Source: Ophioderma brevispina
Taxonomy: Eukaryota > Echinodermata > Ophiuroidea > Amphilepidida > Ophiodermatidae
Assembly (NCBI GenBank): GCA_023653785.1
Contig: JAMKCH010078698.1
Location: 31,881-95,880, forward strand
Reading direction: 5' to 3'
Length of the DNA stretch: 64,000 bases
How positions within the stretch are numbered: the stretch's first letter is position 1; every line of letters begins with the position of its first letter. A program made the position numbers and the translations under genes. The notes below the pieces were generated by a model that ran no database searches, was not told the DNA's origin, and saw only the letters and a program-made list of their open reading frames with translations. Shown in pieces: positions 32,809 through 44,823 of this stretch.

Positions 32809-34727
32809 CCTAGGCGAAATGTCAACCGTGCTAGTATGGTCAACCATGGTCAACCATGGTCAAAACATGGCTGACCATGGTTGACTATGGTCAGCGATGA
32901 TCAGCCATGGTGCCTTAACCATGGTCAACCGTGGTTACCATGGTCACCATGGTATACCATGGTCGACCGTGCTTTAGCATGGCTGAACATTGTCAGCCAT
33001 GGTCATCACCTGACTTGACCATGGTTGACCATGAAACTTCAAGTATACCATGGTCTACCATGTTTATCACCTCATTGACCATGGTTGACCTGGTGACCAT
33101 GGTCACTTCATTGCAATTGTGACTGACCATGGTCAATCACCCGGAAACTCAGTCTTATTCATGGTTGAACAAGGGAGTCCCATGGCTGACCATGGTGGAC
33201 CATGGTTCACTTCAAGTAGACCATGTCTGACCAGGTCGCACATTAGGAAATGATGTCTGGGCCATGGGCACATGACAATTAGTGGCTGTATTGTCTGACC
33301 AATGGTTGACATGGTCACTACAGTGTCCATGGCCCCAAGAAATTGTGGAGAAAAAATTATTCAAAAAATCATGCGGAGGAGCTTTTAGGTTTACTTAGGA
33401 GATCCATGGAGAAATTGATTAATAATTAAATTGTTCACTAGTTATATTCAAGTGTGAACGAGAAACCAGAAAAGTCATGAGTTGAATGGTGGCCACACCC
33501 AATTAACAGAGAAATGGAATAGTTAAAATTTAGGCAACTCCATGTTTTTTTGGTTCTGGCCAAAGTCAATCTGTACCTGGATTCTCCTTCCCACAATGCA
33601 CTGATTGATGTACACTATGTGCTGCCACCCCATTCTGGTTGGTCAACCATGGTCAAGGCACAGCTGACCATGGTTGACTATGGTCAAAAGCATGGCCTGA
33701 CATGGCTGCCCATGGTTGACTATGGTCAGCGATGATCAGACACCTGGTGGGTTTGAAAATGGTGGTTCAACCACATGGTCAGACACGGCTGGACCATTGG
33801 TTGGAATATGGCCAGCGATGATCAGCCATGTGACTTGACCATGGTCAACCGTGGTTACCATGGTCCCAATGGTATACAACACCATGGTCGACACAATGCT
33901 TAGCATGGTGGTATTGTCAGCCATTGGTCATGTGTGGGCCATGGTTTGACCATGGTCACTTCAGTGCAATTGTTTTCAACATGGTATATAGGGATTCTCC
34001 AAGGTTTTCAAGATTTTTTTTTCACCCAATGAGACGATCTGTGATGTAGGTTGCCATTTATGCGTCTTTATGTGTTCATACTGTTGAAGCTTTTTACAAG
34101 TTGTATATTATTTTTGCCCCCTGTTTTGAAGCTAAGATAGGTTAGTCAATATTGTATTGTAATCCGTATTGTAATACAAGGGTCCCGGTTCATTTCCGGT
34201 TCAAGGGTAAGTATTTTCTGTTACCAAATAATACTACCTAAAAACCATAAGATAGGAACTACCTGTGATAAATGTGGAAAGCCATAGTGGTTATGTTTTT
34301 TTTACATGATTTTGAAAATATGGCACCATTGCCATCCATGACGGATTCATGGTCCATTTGCCCAGGCTTGACCATGGTCAACATGGACAATTTGACATGG
34401 TCACAATGGTTTTAATTTAAACATGAGCATAGTGACCATGGGTGACCATGGTTAACCATGTTTTGAAAATGGCAGCCACAGTCAACATGTTCGAAAACAA
34501 CCAAGTGAAAACGGTGAAACCATGGTGAAGCATGGTCATATTAACCATGGTTGACAATGGTTTTTGAAAAATGGCCACTGCGACATGGCAAAACATGCAG
34601 AGTTTTGCAACCTGGTGACGTTGGCGTTGCCATTTTTTCAAAAAAAATGGCAACATGTTTGACCATGGTCAAATTCCCCATGGTTGACCATGGTTAACCA
34701 TGGTTAAAACCATGCTTTTTCGCTAGG
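32809..34727. repeat. TIR-bounded CCATGG palindromic satellite
   Basis: Ends CCTAGGCGAAA (32809-32819) and TTTTTCGCTAGG (34716-34727) are inverted repeats. Between them, dozens of TGACCATGGTCA-like and TTGACCATGGTTAACCATGG-like palindromes recur at roughly 10-20-base spacing (CCATGG with TCAACC/GGTTGA arms). A larger repetition is visible: the GTCAGCGATGATCAG block occurs near 32890, 33725 and 33810. Stretches 33330-33640 and 33990-34350 are mostly non-satellite. All short frames here are repeat translations. Confidence 0.8.
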
Positions 34728-35185
34728 TGGGGTTGTATTCCAGAGCCCGCTTGGTATGAAGACCGGTATATAATCCAATCTTTAGCGGCATGAGCTAATA
34801 GATATTTGGGTATTGTTCTAAAGGGCTGCCTCGTGTAGCTCTTTGTAGCTTGTGAAGGACAAAAAGACAAAAGGTCTATCTATGGGCGTCACTTACACGC
34901 CACCACTGACAACAAGGGCAGCTATGACACATTCTTCCTGTTCCTTCATATAGCCATCAATGGTCATTGGAAATGGAGCAATGCTCTAAGCTTTGCTTTT
35001 CTAATAGAGAGCATGCACCAGAAGTTTCTCAGACTTTTTCTCATTTTTTTCTTGATACAAGTGTATTTTGGGGATAAAAACACCGTGAGTACATGATAAG
35101 TAGTTGTCAAACACAACTCCAAAATTGATGGTGAAACATACTATTATGATTTTTAGAGGGCTCCGTCTCTTCTGATCCGGCGATT

Positions 35186-35612
35186 TTTTCCTTTGTAGTT
35201 TATTAATTATACAGCCAATTTTTCACAGGAGTACCTTGAAGTACCTATGGAGTAGCAACATAGTATTGTCCCCTGAATAAATTCAAAAATAAAAAATTTT
35301 TTCAGTAGACTGCATGCTTTTTTAATGTTGGAGCAATGTTTGTTATTTGATAAACTGATAATAAAGCATTATAAATATTGCACGCACAAAAAATGAGGAT
35401 GGATAATACCATATCATCCTCACTTGAAGGTCACCTGAAAATGCATAATTTTGCACTACAAAAGAATTTCCAGTGGAGGGTTCTAACCCCTTAAACTCTG
35501 ATGGTTGCTTCACTTGAGATAGGCACTTTGTCTACAATATATTACCTCAAGTCCACAGTTATGAAAACTTATTGTGGGATGTCTATGGTATTATATAATA
35601 TTGGATGACTGA
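35186..35612. other. Unassigned AT-rich sequence
   Basis: Nothing recognised. Confidence 0.35.
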
Positions 35613-35718
35613 GGTTGATAACAGAAAATATTGCCTGAGCCTATTCAAAGCTAATTATCCAGCGAGTCGAAGATGAGCCTGATATTTTTTGGCGAGGGTG
35701 ATATTTTTGTTATCAACC
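35613..35718. repeat. Foldback hairpin with GAGTCGAAGATGAG tip
   Basis: GGTTGATAACAGAAAATATT on the left pairs with AATATTTTTGTTATCAACC-like sequence on the right, with the tip CGAGTCGAAGATGAGCC. The tip motif is almost the same as that of the hairpin near 26450, though the stems differ. Confidence 0.6.
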
Positions 35719-35868
35719 AAAAAGTGATCCATATTATATGGTGCAAGAAGAAGCTGCCTTGACAAAAATAGTTTTAAAATGGCTTCAAAAACTATGATAA
35801 GAGAGATATTTGCTTGGCGAGTACCCAATATTTTTGGTATTGTGCAGTGTTGGCAGTACGCGATTATT

Positions 35869-37447
35869 CCACGGACCCGGGGTTTGGATTTTAAATAGTT
35901 AAAAGTCCGACTTGTGACGAAGTCGGACAATTCCCGGGCCGTGGGGGTAGCGTGGCCATCAAATTCACCAAAAATTAACTTTAAGAAATCACTCTAGAAA
36001 CAAGTAATAATTGACAATGAAAGTTTCAAATTTGTATGTCAAAATTTCTATCAATGCATTAATTTCTCAAACGATTTTACAATTTCAATGTTATTGCACA
36101 GACTATTTTTTTAATATGAAACTTGCATACCAATGTCTAATTGAATCATGGCAGAGGAAAATCGCCAATGACGATAAAAGTAAAACAAAGGTACGCACAC
36201 CCCATTAATCAAACAACCTCCCTAAAAGTGGGTCCACAAACAATTAAAATATTTATGCAACACCATCAATTCAACATTAAATTGTGTGTTTTAATTAAAA
36301 AAAAAAAAAAAAAAAAAATGACACTGTGGCAAGTTTTCAAATCACAATTTAACCCCCCCCCCTCCCGAAAAGATTTCTTCCGTGACCCAAAATCGAAACC
36401 TACACTGACATAAACTAAATTTAATCTAATCATCACAGCATGTGACTACAATACGCAACATGCCCATGATTTCGCCTGCCAAAATCACCACACCACTTCA
36501 TACTGTGCCAGAACAGAATTTCTAAAATCTCCAAAATCAGCCAATAACTTGGACCAAATTACATGACTAAAATGTTTACATATTGTTTCCAGTGTCCTTA
36601 TACTGAACTTTCTCGCCCAGCATATCATCAGCTGACCCGTTAGAAAAGAAACACCTAAACTTATTTGCTAAACCTGAATGGTTGTTTACAAGGACTCTCT
36701 CTGGACTACTTATCGACCTGTTTTCAGTACCGATGCCAACTGCAAATGACCAGTTGCACAGAGAGATTTCAATACAAATCAAACGTCCTACTTTAACCCG
36801 TCTGCACACCCGTGCCCAATTCAACACAGCACAACAACAGACAAGGCTCAGCTCAACCTTTCATTTCAAATGCAAGCCATCAATCATTCAATTTAACAAA
36901 TTCACTTAATTCATACACTAAATTTTACAGTTCTTAACTCTGTCCGCCTTTCTAATTATACCTTAATCCTACATTAAAACAATACCGAATTACTAAACTA
37001 CAAACAAGATTTGGCAGGAAAAATATTAATTTAAGTCCTAAATTGGAAACTTTATGAAAAAAACAAGGTGAAATCAAATTGTCAACAACACTACCACTTA
37101 CATACATCAAACTTTCATCCTTCACCTTACATGCCATACAGTCACAAAGGTGGAAAAGGTTTGGCTCAACACTGCAATCACGTCACACATCCTCACACTG
37201 ACCATGCCCATCACACTGACCAAAAATGTGACTCCAAATCAATACCAGCCCAACACAAAGACACAAAGAAGGCATCCACTGTCAACAGAAGAATGTAGTG
37301 GACAGGTGTAACCTAGCCAGAGAGGGGCCAGAGAGAACATAAAAGAAATGTTGCCATCACAACAGATACAGTGGCCACAAGGATTACAGAAAGGGATTAA
37401 AAGATCAAAGCTATAGAAAAAGTTGTGACTAACAACTCAAATTTGGG
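35869..37447 (+). repeat. Repeat H, copy 1 (about 1.6 kb)
   Basis: Matches 38545-41200 along its length once the family D element in the latter is removed. It begins with a cruciform-like structure: CCACGGACCCGGGG (35869-35882) can pair with CCCGGGCCGTGG (35933-35944) around an inner hairpin, 35905-35913 with 35920-35928. It contains a poly-A run (36299-36318), a C-run (36353-36362) and the empty TTAA (36421-36424) corresponding to the insertion in copy 2. Short open frames are not conserved between copies, so no gene is called. Confidence 0.75.
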
Positions 37448-38544
37448 TACATTACCCCCCGCCCAAACAAGCTTCGTCCCGATCGTACAAGGACCCCCTA
37501 CTAAACATGTTAGTATTTTATGAAAGCAAATTTAAACTCCTTATATTTTGTAATGTTCACTGTCCATGTCCTCAGGTATGAAATCAGACGTCATTATCTG
37601 TTACATAACAGTGATATATGCACCATTTTTTAAAAGACGACTCCATTAAGTCGGAACGTCAAACATGCCAAAGAGTTCAAGAACGAAGGATTCCTGAGCT
37701 GCAAATTGCAGTGGAGCAACCCCTCTTCAGTGAGATACTGTTCATGAACATGACCTTGACTGGTAGCTTGAAGTTGAAAATTTCTGCTATATACCGAAGA
37801 GCATCACCTTTATACCGGTGTCGAACAAGAGCATTTACACTCTCACAAAATTTCTACAAAGTGAAATTCAATAGGTGGACAACTCTGGGCTTGTGTATTT
37901 TGACAGCCATAACAGTCAGTTCTGAAGAATAATAACTCATTAGTCTCTGCAGAAAGCGCAATAAATACAGAAGAAAAAAATGCTCCAAGTGGATAGCTTT
38001 GGTTCAAGTTCACTTGGCGGCTTACTCTGCAAGTTTCAACAGTCCCGGCAAAATAACAGTTACATTGTATGTCCAAGTAACTCAAACAGCTGCTATACTT
38101 TTAACTTGAACATGTCATAATTAAATCCACCAATAAAATCTCTTGCTGCAGAGACGCATCATAGGGGTAACACTTGTAAATGTTCTTGATGCCTTGGCAG
38201 TTTGAAAACAAAAGTTCCTCCTTTAAGGTCGACGGCATTTAGAATTAGAGTAATCCACATTATGACGATGTTAACAATTCATTTAATCACATGGCTGCTT
38301 CCACAAACCTCGGTAATGAACGCTGTGTGCACTATTCCATCAGTGATCACTTTATCCTAGGCATGCTTACAGTTCAAGAGTTCATGTGCTGCCATAACAA
38401 TATTTTTAAACCTCACTCAGAAAAACATGAACATTTCAGTAGGAGGAATTTATTTAAATTTTCAAAAGTAATTTTAAATCAACTTTTAATAAAGGTCCTT
38501 CCAAATGTGAAGGAACACAAGGATCCCACCGCTGCCACCAAAAT
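37448..38544 (-). other. Sequence between H copies with a possible coding relic
   Basis: A minus-strand frame is open for 58 codons from 37853 to 37680, reading VNALVRHRYKGDALRYIAE and then IFNFKLPVKVMFMNSISL. The same frame continues upstream across a single stop (37854-37856) as MAVKIHKPRVVHLLNFTL. The composition is protein-like, but I recognise no family. Overlapping plus frames (37618-37932, 38291-38656) look like chance; the second runs into repeat H. Confidence 0.3.
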
Positions 38545-41200
38545 ATGTCCACAGACCGCGGGGTTTTATATTTTAGCATATAAAAGTCCGAGTGTGACGA
38601 GTCGGACAATTCCCGGGCCGTGGGTAGCTGGTGCCACAAAATGCACCAAAATTTAACTTAAGAAATCACTCTATAGAAACACAGTAATAATTGACAATGA
38701 AGTTTCAAATTTGTATGTCGAAATTTCTATTCAATGCATTAATTTCTCAAACGATTAGCAATTTCAATGTTATGCACAGACTATTTTTTTTAATCTGAAA
38801 TTGTTTTTTATGTTTTTTATTAATCAATTGAACTATACACTGGAAATGTGTGAAATTAACAAGGTACGCACACACATTAATCAACACCTAAAAGTGGGCC
38901 CACAACAATATAAATAATTTAGCAACACCATCAATTCAACATTTAATTTGAAGACAAACAAGCACAATGACACTGTTGGCAAATGTTTTCGAATCACAAT
39001 TTAACCCCCCCCCCCCGAAAAAGATTTCTTCCGTGACCCAAAATCGGAAACCTACATACGACAGTAAACTAGGACATCGCCGGATAAGGAAGGATGACGC
39101 CTTCTATAGTTTTCATGAGAAACGGATGAACGTTGAAACGTTTTGCATTAAAACGCGACATGCTCAAGTTTACCTTTTGCTGGTTTCCAAAAAATCCCCT
39201 TTACTAAATTCCCCAAAAGTGTTTTTGTGAAATTTTAAATACAGCTTCAATGGACAATTAAAATTTCCTATTTGACGCCTTTCACCCCAAGAACCACATC
39301 CGCGTTGCCAAGGATGTTGTCTATATATTTAGGCAACATATATGTGAGTGGCTTTCTGGTTCTTGGGGTGGAAAGACCTCATTTTTCATTTTTTGTTTTC
39401 TGGGGGGCCGGAACACTAAATGGTATTGCCAAACCACAACAAACTTTTTTACATACAAACAATACCATCTCTCTATATGGTATGCATGCTAATCTACCCA
39501 GGGCTCTGTTCATTAGCCTTGGATGAGCACATGTTGAGAACAGCCCACCATGCACGTCCTGGGTATCATAAATCATACTAAAATACAGGGGATGTTATTT
39601 GCTCTATACAATGGTGAATGAAAGCTATTGACCTGCGCCTGGGAATTGTATTTTATTAGCTCATAGTGTAGTTAACTTGCTCATTATATAATGCGCGGTC
39701 AGGGGCCCTGTGTTGGGTATTCCAACGTCTGCTTGGTGGAAAGACGGTTATATAATCCAAATCTTAGCAGCATTAGCTATATAGGTATTTGGGTATGGTT
39801 TATAAAGGGCTGCCTCATGTAGCCTCTTGGTAGCTTATGAAGGACAAAGGGTCCCTATCAAGGCGTCACTTACAGCTCCATGACCAAGGGCAGCTATGCC
39901 ACATCTTCCTGTTTCTTCATAGAAGAATTCAATGGTCATTGAAATGGAGGCGTTCTCTAAGCTTTGCTTTTTCCAGAGATCCTGCCCCTTAAGTTTCTCA
40001 GACTTTTCTCATTTTTCTTGATACAATGTATTTTGGGGATAAAAAACACCTTGGTACATGATAAAGTGGTGTCAAACACCAACTCAAAATTGATTGTGAA
40101 ATATAACATTATGATTATATAGGGCCTCCTTCTATCATTATCCGGCGATGTCCGTTAATTAATCATCACAGCATGTAACTACATACGCAACATGCCATGA
40201 TTTCGCCTGCACATCACCACATAAACTTCATACTGTGCAGAACAGAATTTCTAAAATCTCCAAAAATAAGCCCATGAAACTTGGACCCAAATTACATGAC
40301 AAAAATGTTACATATTTTTTCAAGTGTCCTAATACTGAACTTTCTCTCCCAGCAGATCATCAGCTGACCCTTTTAGAACATACACACTAAACTATTGGCT
40401 AAACCTGAATGGTTGTTACAAGGACTACTCTCTGGACTACTTAATAGACATGTTTCAGTAGCCGCTGCACGCAAATGCCCCAAGTTGCACAAAAAGATTT
40501 CACATAACCCAAACGTCCCTACTTTAAAAAGTGGGGTCTGCACACCTGTGCAAATTCAACACAGCACAACAACAGACAAGGGCTCAGCTCAACATTTTTC
40601 AATTTCTAAACATGTCAAGCCACACATCATTCAATGTAAAACATTCCACTTAATTCCTACACTAAATTGACAGTCTAACTCTGTCCGCCTAATTATACTT
40701 AATCTACATTAAAACTGATACCTAATTACTAAACTCCAAACAAGATTTGGCCTAGGGAAAAATTACGTTCCAAGCCTAAATTGGAAAACTCTATAAAAAA
40801 CACGGTGAATCAATTGCCCACAACACTAACTCACATACATCAACTGTCATCCTTCACCTTACATTCCATCAACATTCACAAAGGTTGGAAAAGGTTTTGG
40901 CCTCACACACTGCAATCACGTACACACATCCTCACAGCTGACCATCCCAAGGCACCACTGGACCAAAAAGGGAATCCACCAATACAATACACAGCACAAC
41001 AAAAAGACAACAAACGAAGGCATACAATGGTAAACAGAAGAATGTAGTGGACAGGTGTAACATAGCAGAGAGTGAGCCAGAGAGACATAAAATGAAAGGT
41101 TTGGACCATCACAACGGATTACAGTGGCTACAAGGATTACAGAACAAGGAAGATTATAAAATCAAAGCTAGAGGAAAAAGTTGGCGACTAATAACTCAAA
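38545..41200 (+). repeat. Repeat H, copy 2, interrupted by family D
   Basis: Homologous to 35869-37447; left part 38545-39070, right part 40155-41200. Many single-base differences and small indels separate the two copies. Shared landmarks include GTCGGACAATTCCCGGGCCG, the C-run near 39004, and GTAGTGGACAGGTGTAAC near 41045. Confidence 0.75.
39071..40154 (+). mobile_element. TTAA-type TIR element, family D, copy 2
   Basis: 1,084 bp, AGGACATCGCCGGATAAGGA to TTATCCGGCGATGTCCG followed by TTAA (40155-40158). Repeat H copy 1 gives the uninterrupted site with TTAA at 36421-36424. The conserved 17-bp stem-loop and the X-Y block are present once each, without the CCATGG satellite. No coding capacity. 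Confidence 0.85.
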
Positions 41201-41649
41201 TTTGTGAACAGTATTGGCCAACCATACGGAAGCTTCAGATTGGCATATAATAAATTTTATTGGACCGATAGAGTTTTAACAGTTTTACCAATTGTTTTAT
41301 TCATTTCTTTAAAAAAAATCATAAGACATTCCAGAAACAAATCACATGATACAGAGTAGATGTGAAGGGTGATAATGTATTTTGCCCAAAAATCTACACA
41401 TTCAACCCTATGCTGTAAAGCTGTAACAAAAAAAAATTTTAAAAATTTGTTGTTTTTTTTTTAAAGTGAGATGCAGACCTACTAAAGTATGCCATTCACC
41501 CTAAAAATTCTTGAATGAGAGTGCTATTTTTAGTTGAATTTATATATTTTTTTTCACATGTTTCAGCTTTTTTTTTTCATAGCTAATGTTATTTTCTTAC
41601 TTGTGCATATAGTTAGCACCCTTCAGCTGCATCAATAATTTTTATTTTC
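41201..41649. other. Unassigned AT-rich sequence
   Basis: Nothing recognised. Confidence 0.35.
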
Positions 41650-41925
41650 ATCAGGCGTGTAGCCAGCCCGGTGGTTCCAAGGGGCCGATTTCCTGGTAGG
41701 GGCAACAAATGTCCCCATCAAAAGCAAAAATCCCAGTCGCAGGGAAAAAGAATCCGAAAAGTAGATGATATTTTTTATTCCCCGATTTCCTTTCCGTCGG
41801 TCGCAGGCAAAAGAATCCGAAAAGTAGCTGATCATTTTTTTATTTCCCGATTTCCCCTCAGAGTTTGTGTCAGAATGTGTGCATCGTTCCCCCTGCCCGC
41901 ACCTGGTACGCCACTGTTTTTCATA
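41650..41925. repeat. Interspersed repeat with an internal tandem pair
   Basis: AAAGAATCCGAAAAGTAGATGAT then TTTTTTATTCCCCGATTTCC (in split form) occurs near 41746 and again near 41812. The block starts CGTGTAGCCAGCCCGGTGG and ends CCTGGTACGCCACTG, the GGCGTA-type end seen in other G/C-run elements. Confidence 0.5.
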
Positions 41926-42600
41926 TCTGCATATATATCACATCATATATAAATGATACCGTCAGTGTGACGCCAATATGATAAATTAATAATGATTTCA
42001 TCGACGAGGGCAATGATGACGATGATGATGACGTACGTAAAATGGTGAAAAGTGATTAACTTGATGATTGATTACCTCGTCTAAGCCCTTTTCGTAACAT
42101 GTTGGTTTCCACTCTCAGATTCATTGTAAATTGTCCAATGCTTATGATATTGGATTCCAGTAGATAGCTAACTCCTCGATCTTTCATTGATACCAACATA
42201 AGTACCGAACATACCTAGTATGGTGCATCACATGAACATCATAAAATCTGAGTGGCAATTTCAAAATTCCACAGGAATAGACGAACATCTATTTTTGCAC
42301 TAAAAGGTAGGATATCAGATTTTCACGCCGTTTTTTATCTTACTGATGGCAAATGAGTAGCTTGACATAACTATCGATTTATAGCTATAGCTGTCAGAAT
42401 ATTTTTTAAAAATGTATGACAAGGAATATCCTTGGTGGCAAACATGCCACCCCATCGACTTAATCCCGGTGACAGTGCGACTTCCCTTTTTTGTTGCTAA
42501 AAGGATGGACAGGAATGAGAAAAGCAAAATACCTGGAATCTTTTAATGAAAGTTTCTGGCATTTTCAGTGCACCCCCTTGTCATGGAGAGGATTAAATGT
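41926..42600. other. Unassigned sequence
   Basis: Short GATGAT-rich stretch at 42010-42032. Nothing else recognised. Confidence 0.35.
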
Positions 42601-42833
42601 GTAATGTGGCATATATTTGGGTGTATTTTTGGAAATTGGTTTTGGAAAAGAATATTGTGTCTTTAATTTAACTATTTAAATATTTTGATATATGATTGAT
42701 TTGTTTTTTTTGTGTAAATTTTTTTCTTGTTCCCTATGTTGTGTAGCTTATTGTTTTCTCTTACAATGTAAAGCGCTCATTGACTGGTTTGATGTTGGGC
42801 GCTATATAAGCTCGCGTATTATTTATTATTACC
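42601..42833 (+). mobile_element. 3' tail of an L2-like LINE or dependent SINE
   Basis: GTAAAGCGCTCATTGACTGG then GGGCGCTATATAAGCTCGCG and TATTATTTATTATTA. The AAGCGCT...GCGCTATATAA...(TTATTA) arrangement is the familiar 3' end of L2-type elements and SINEs that borrow it. The left boundary is not visible. Confidence 0.5.
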
Positions 42834-43160
42834 AAAATCTGTAAAATAAATCACTTTTTTCCAGCAACAATCCAATACAACAAACAGCTGATTGTATATG
42901 CTTAAAACAACATTTGTTTTTTGCCTAAAGACAGATTTTTTTTATTTGTCATAAATTATGTAACAAAAAATACTGAACATGAATGAATAGCCAACATGAA
43001 AGTGTTGCCATTTCCATAATCTGAGACCATAATTCAATATGGGTTGCCACATACAATTTTCTTAATTCAGTTATCAGACATAAAGATGTAGAATGCAATA
43101 TTTACTGCCTCATAGAGTATCTTGTAAAATGCATTTAATTATCATTCAATAGTCAGTGGT
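42834..43160. other. Unassigned AT-rich sequence
   Basis: Nothing recognised. Confidence 0.35.
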
Positions 43161-43355
43161 CTTTAACCAGACCTTTACAAGGGGGGCTGAAGGGGTGCCA
43201 CTACTTTTTTGAGGGGCAAATTTGGGTCCTTCTCATAGACACTGTACAAAAGGTCAGTTCATTTGGGGGGGGGGGGCGGAAGGGGGGCAATGGTTTTGGT
43301 TTGGGGGGCTCTCGCCCCCCCCCCCGCCCCCCCCGCTGTTTACGCCCCTGTTCAA
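43161..43355. mobile_element. G-run/C-run interspersed element
   Basis: From CAAGGGGGGCTGAAGGGGTG to CCCGCTGTTTACGCCCCTG, with a 12-G run at 43265 and C-runs at 43314-43333. Shares GGTCAGTT and TTTGGGTC blocks with 29151-29380. Confidence 0.55.
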
Positions 43356-43639
43356 AAGTAAGAAAAAAGGGAAGAAATGCTATAGTTCTTGAGAATTTAA
43401 GCAAATAGATGAAACAAGTGTAAGATCACGCAAGCAACTTCCTTGTCCTGCTGTGCTAAGTTTCATTATTTACTTTATTCTGCAAGCGTCATTCAGAATT
43501 AAAAACAAAAATTAGAAAAAACAACCAACACAAAACACATTGCCTCCTTTGACTTGTGCCCTACTTTTCTTAACACAGTCACAGCTTCTGTTACATCTGA
43601 TTATTTTTTTAATTTAACTTTCAAACTTGTTTGCTTGAT
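43356..43639. other. Unassigned sequence
   Basis: Nothing recognised. Confidence 0.3.
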
Positions 43640-43880
43640 TGCCACAAGGTTTTTGTTTCACTTATCCACGTGGGTAATACTGCAAAAGTGCAAATATTTG
43701 TGCTACATTAATTTTCTCGCTTTTCGCGCACTTCTTAGCAAGCGCGAATTAAGAACACACAAAAAATTTTATTTTGTGTGTAAGTCTAGTATATGTAACT
43801 GAAAAAGTGATTTAAAAACAGAATGGAAAAATTCTTAAAATTGCAGAAGAGCAAAAAATTACACTTCGAAAATTACTACT
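43640..43880 (-). repeat. Dispersed repeat I, uninterrupted copy
   Basis: Reverse match to 20340-20488 plus 20846-20940. At the point where family A is inserted at 20493 this copy reads GCGAATTAAGAACAC with a single TTAA, giving the empty-site allele. Confidence 0.65.
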
Positions 43881-44823
43881 TTTTACAGTAGTGGATACAC
43901 AGCCAATTCTTACTCATACTTGCAACCCATGTTGCGCTTGTGTCCACCATTGCCTTTACTGCACACCGAGTCATTTGCAGTAGCTGCAAGATGGTTAATT
44001 AGATACGAGTGACTTGTGTGACTCTCAGTCTACTCTGTATTTGCTCAGTAGACGATTGAAGGTAATACAGCCCGTCCGTATGAGGGTGTGGGGTTGCACA
44101 GGGGGAAACTACCCCCACCCATTTTCTTGTCCCCCAGAAGAAAAAAGATGGATTTTTGCAAAAAATAAGCCAATTTGTGACAAAAGCACCAAATTTTGGG
44201 GAAAATCAGCAAATCTGAAATTTGGATATTTTGCCCCTATAGAAACAATAATACTGGTAATACAAATCAAATCCATCCTAAAATCTACATTGAAAATAAT
44301 GAAAATAGTATGAGAATCATAATACCATGATAAATGGTAAAAATAATGGCAAGTAATAAAGGATGTAAAAAATCTATTAAAACACAGATCATAATAAAAA
44401 TAATTATATTAATTTAAATGATATGCCCATAATTTTAGCAATAAATTATTATAATATATATATAGCTAACAATACTTTAATACTAATAAAACAACAATAA
44501 AACATCTTGCTTTTTATCCAAATGCGGCATCTTTACACCGGCATTTATACCCATCTGGCAAAAGTATCCTGCACATTTGACTGAAATTAATGTATGAATC
44601 GTGGCTTTGTGAATGCTGATGAGTTTCTGTGTTTTTGCATGTTAGTACATGTTTGGTGTCATACAGTTAAAACGTGTCAAAAATTTGCAGTGTATTTTTG
44701 TGCGGAAATGTTGTTGAAATTCCCCAAATGCATGGATATATGTAAGCAGTGATATCAAGGAACCATTACATGCAAATATGGATTGTGAGTATCGTATAAA
44801 GGAGTTATATGATATGCTTTTTA
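43881..44823. other. Unassigned; G/C-run remnant then AT-rich sequence
   Basis: 44085-44260 holds GGGTTGCACAGGGGGAAAC and short C-runs of the G/C-run repeat type. 44260-44500 is extremely AT-rich. No gene. Confidence 0.4.

Larger units (their letters stand above)
31819..35185 (+). mobile_element. TTAA-type TIR element, family D, copy 1, with satellite insertion
   Basis: Starts AGGACATCGCCGGATAAGGA after TTAA and ends near GATCCGGCGATTTT (35173-35186). The clean 1.08-kb copy at 39071-40154 shows what is native. Here a 341-bp segment is tandemly duplicated (starts at 32426 and 32767), and a 1.9-kb CCATGG-rich element sits within the second repeat at 32809-34727. No transposase frame. Confidence 0.8.

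Noticed and set aside
31819..35185. An autonomous DNA transposon
   Set aside because: Although 3.4 kb long, the extra length is satellite plus a duplication; no transposase motifs in any frame.
35869..37447. LTR or gypsy-type retrotransposon for repeat H
   Set aside because: No long terminal repeats, primer-binding site or protease/RT motifs were found; left as an unclassified repeat.
38291..38656. A 121-codon plus-strand gene
   Set aside because: The last quarter runs into repeat H and the rest shows no domain; probably chance.
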